Shown here: one piece after another, positions 63,238-64,000 of the stretch
Position numbering within the stretch: position 1 is the stretch's first letter
How the letters are laid out: the number at the start of each line of letters is the position of its first letter
Assembly: GCA_002070275.1 (NCBI GenBank)
Contig: MWCY01000008.1
Location: 1 to 64,000 of the forward strand
Length of the DNA: 64,000 nt
Reading direction: 5' to 3'
DNA from: Candidatus Hydrogenedentes bacterium ADurb.Bin170
GTDB lineage: Bacteria > Hydrogenedentota > Hydrogenedentia > Hydrogenedentales > CAITNO01
The notes under the pieces: model-generated
What the model was told of the DNA's origin: nothing
Database searches by the model: none
The model's input: the letters and a program-made list of their open reading frames with translations, nothing else
Made by a program: the position numbers and the translations under genes

Positions 63238-64000
63238 ATGTCCCATACCGTTAATCGACGCAATTTCATGCTTGCCGCAGGCACCGGGCTGAGCGCATTA
63301 GGTTCCCTGCACACAAGTGCTGCTGCGACCACACCTTCTGCCTCCGCAACGTCTCCCATGAAACTGGGCATGGTTACCTATAATATGGGCAAGGATATGA
63401 GTTGTGAAGAACTCATTTCACTTTGTAAAAAAACAGGCATCGCCGGAGTGGAACTTCGCACGACCCATGCCCACGGCGTTGAAATTTCCCTCAATACCGG
63501 GGAGCGCGCCCGGACCAAATCGCTCTTCCGGGATTCGGGCATTGAAATTGCCGGTATAGGAACCGCCTGCGAATATCATTCCAGCGATCCTCGTGAAGTG
63601 GAAGCGCAGATCAAGGAATCCATTGCCTTTGCGCAGCTGGCGGCAGATGTGGGTGCCCCGGCGATCAAAGTGCGGCCCAACGGTATACCGAAAGGCGAGG
63701 AGGTGGAGACGGTGCTGGAACGCATCGGAAAAGCCTGGGGGAACGTGGCACAGGCAGCCGCTGATTTCGGTATAGAAGTGCGCATGGAAGTGCATGGCAC
63801 GGAAGCGACACGGAATCTTGGAAATATCCGCAAGATGCTGGACTATGCCGCTCAACCAAATGCGACTGTCTGCTGGAATTCCAACAGCGGCGAAGAAGAC
63901 AGCACTGGAAGCATCAGATCCAATTTTGATCTGGTTAAACATGCGATCGGGCAGGTGCACATTACCGACATCGGCGTGTACCAGTATCCCTGGCAGGAGC
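63238..64000 (+). CDS. Tat-exported sugar phosphate isomerase/epimerase-like protein (partial)
   Basis: The first 254 codons are visible; the gene runs off the window. A twin-arginine signal, NRRNFMLAAGTGLSALG, spans about residues 6-22. The mature part follows the AP-endonuclease-2/xylose-isomerase-like TIM barrel: KLGMVTYNMG, GVELRTTHAHG, GIEIAGIG, APAIKVRPNG and EVRMEVHGTE. Export by Tat is unusual for this fold but common in sugar-degrading bacteria of this style. AGGAG lies nine bases before the ATG. It is downstream of lysS on the same strand, with no clear terminator between. Confidence 0.78.
   Translation, partial: MSHTVNRRNFMLAAGTGLSALGSLHTSAAATTPSASATSPMKLGMVTYNMGKDMSCEELISLCKKTGIAGVELRTTHAHGVEISLNTGERARTKSLFRDSGIEIAGIGTACEYHSSDPREVEAQIKESIAFAQLAADVGAPAIKVRPNGIPKGEEVETVLERIGKAWGNVAQAAADFGIEVRMEVHGTEATRNLGNIRKMLDYAAQPNATVCWNSNSGEEDSTGSIRSNFDLVKHAIGQVHITDIGVYQYPWQE

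Overview
The window is about 64 kb of gene-dense bacterial chromosome, with no rRNA, intact tRNA, CRISPR array or intact insertion sequence that I can see. Several things point to a Gram-negative, probably uncultured heterotroph. A HldE-type heptose kinase/adenylyltransferase and WecB imply an outer membrane with LPS-like glycans. There are many exported proteins with Sec, lipoprotein and Tat signals. Secreted degradative enzymes are scattered through it (pectate lyase PL10, GH106 rhamnosidase, a sialidase-like protein, a ceramidase-like protein). Very large Ig-repeat surface proteins carry Glu-Gly-Glu linkers. This combination resembles Candidatus Hydrogenedentes or PVC-neighbourhood genomes. 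That placement is an inference from protein style, not a phylogenetic result.

Layout. 0.2-4.1 kb (minus): recO, a ceramidase-like protein, a CAP-domain lipoprotein and a PL10 pectate lyase. 4.5-6.7 kb (plus): an overlapping GT2 glycosyltransferase/radical SAM pair. 6.9-10.3 kb (minus): a GH106-like rhamnosidase, divergent from a small membrane protein and a kinase-like/methyltransferase fusion (10.5-12.1 kb). 12.4-19.4 kb: exported metallophosphoesterase, SIMPL/PIG-L/lipoprotein operon, PQQ-type beta-propeller and a beta-CASP nuclease. 19.6-25.3 kb: GT39-type membrane glycosyltransferase, RlpA, and a Tat-exported sugar-isomerase-like protein next to a repeat-bearing gap. 25.3-36.7 kb: comEC, mfd, apt, sialidase-like protein, aldehyde dehydrogenase and a four-PDZ HtrA protease. 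36.8-44.3 kb: lipoprotein, FGE-fold protein, glycosyltransferases, wecB and hldE, a glycan-assembly region. 44.5-55.3 kb: FmdB-type protein, a small membrane protein, and a two-gene surface-protein operon (1101 and 2207 aa) with a clear sigma70-like promoter and a bidirectional terminator. 55.5-63.2 kb: the core operon rpsB-tsf-pyrH-frr, a terminator, then uppS-cdsA-prfB-lysS. The window ends inside a Tat-exported TIM-barrel sugar isomerase/epimerase-like gene.

How it fits together. The exported hydrolases suggest scavenging of plant or mucus polysaccharide, especially rhamnose-containing pectin. The glycosyltransferase, epimerase and heptose genes suggest active cell-surface glycan synthesis. 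The surface-protein operon would display long adhesive or scaffold-like proteins. The most interesting points are the kinase-like/methyltransferase fusion coupled to a tiny membrane protein with a YLDPSSGS motif; the Cys-Cys plus transmembrane tail after an EGE stalk on the 2207-aa protein, which looks like a sorting signal; and two Tat-exported proteins with sugar-isomerase folds.
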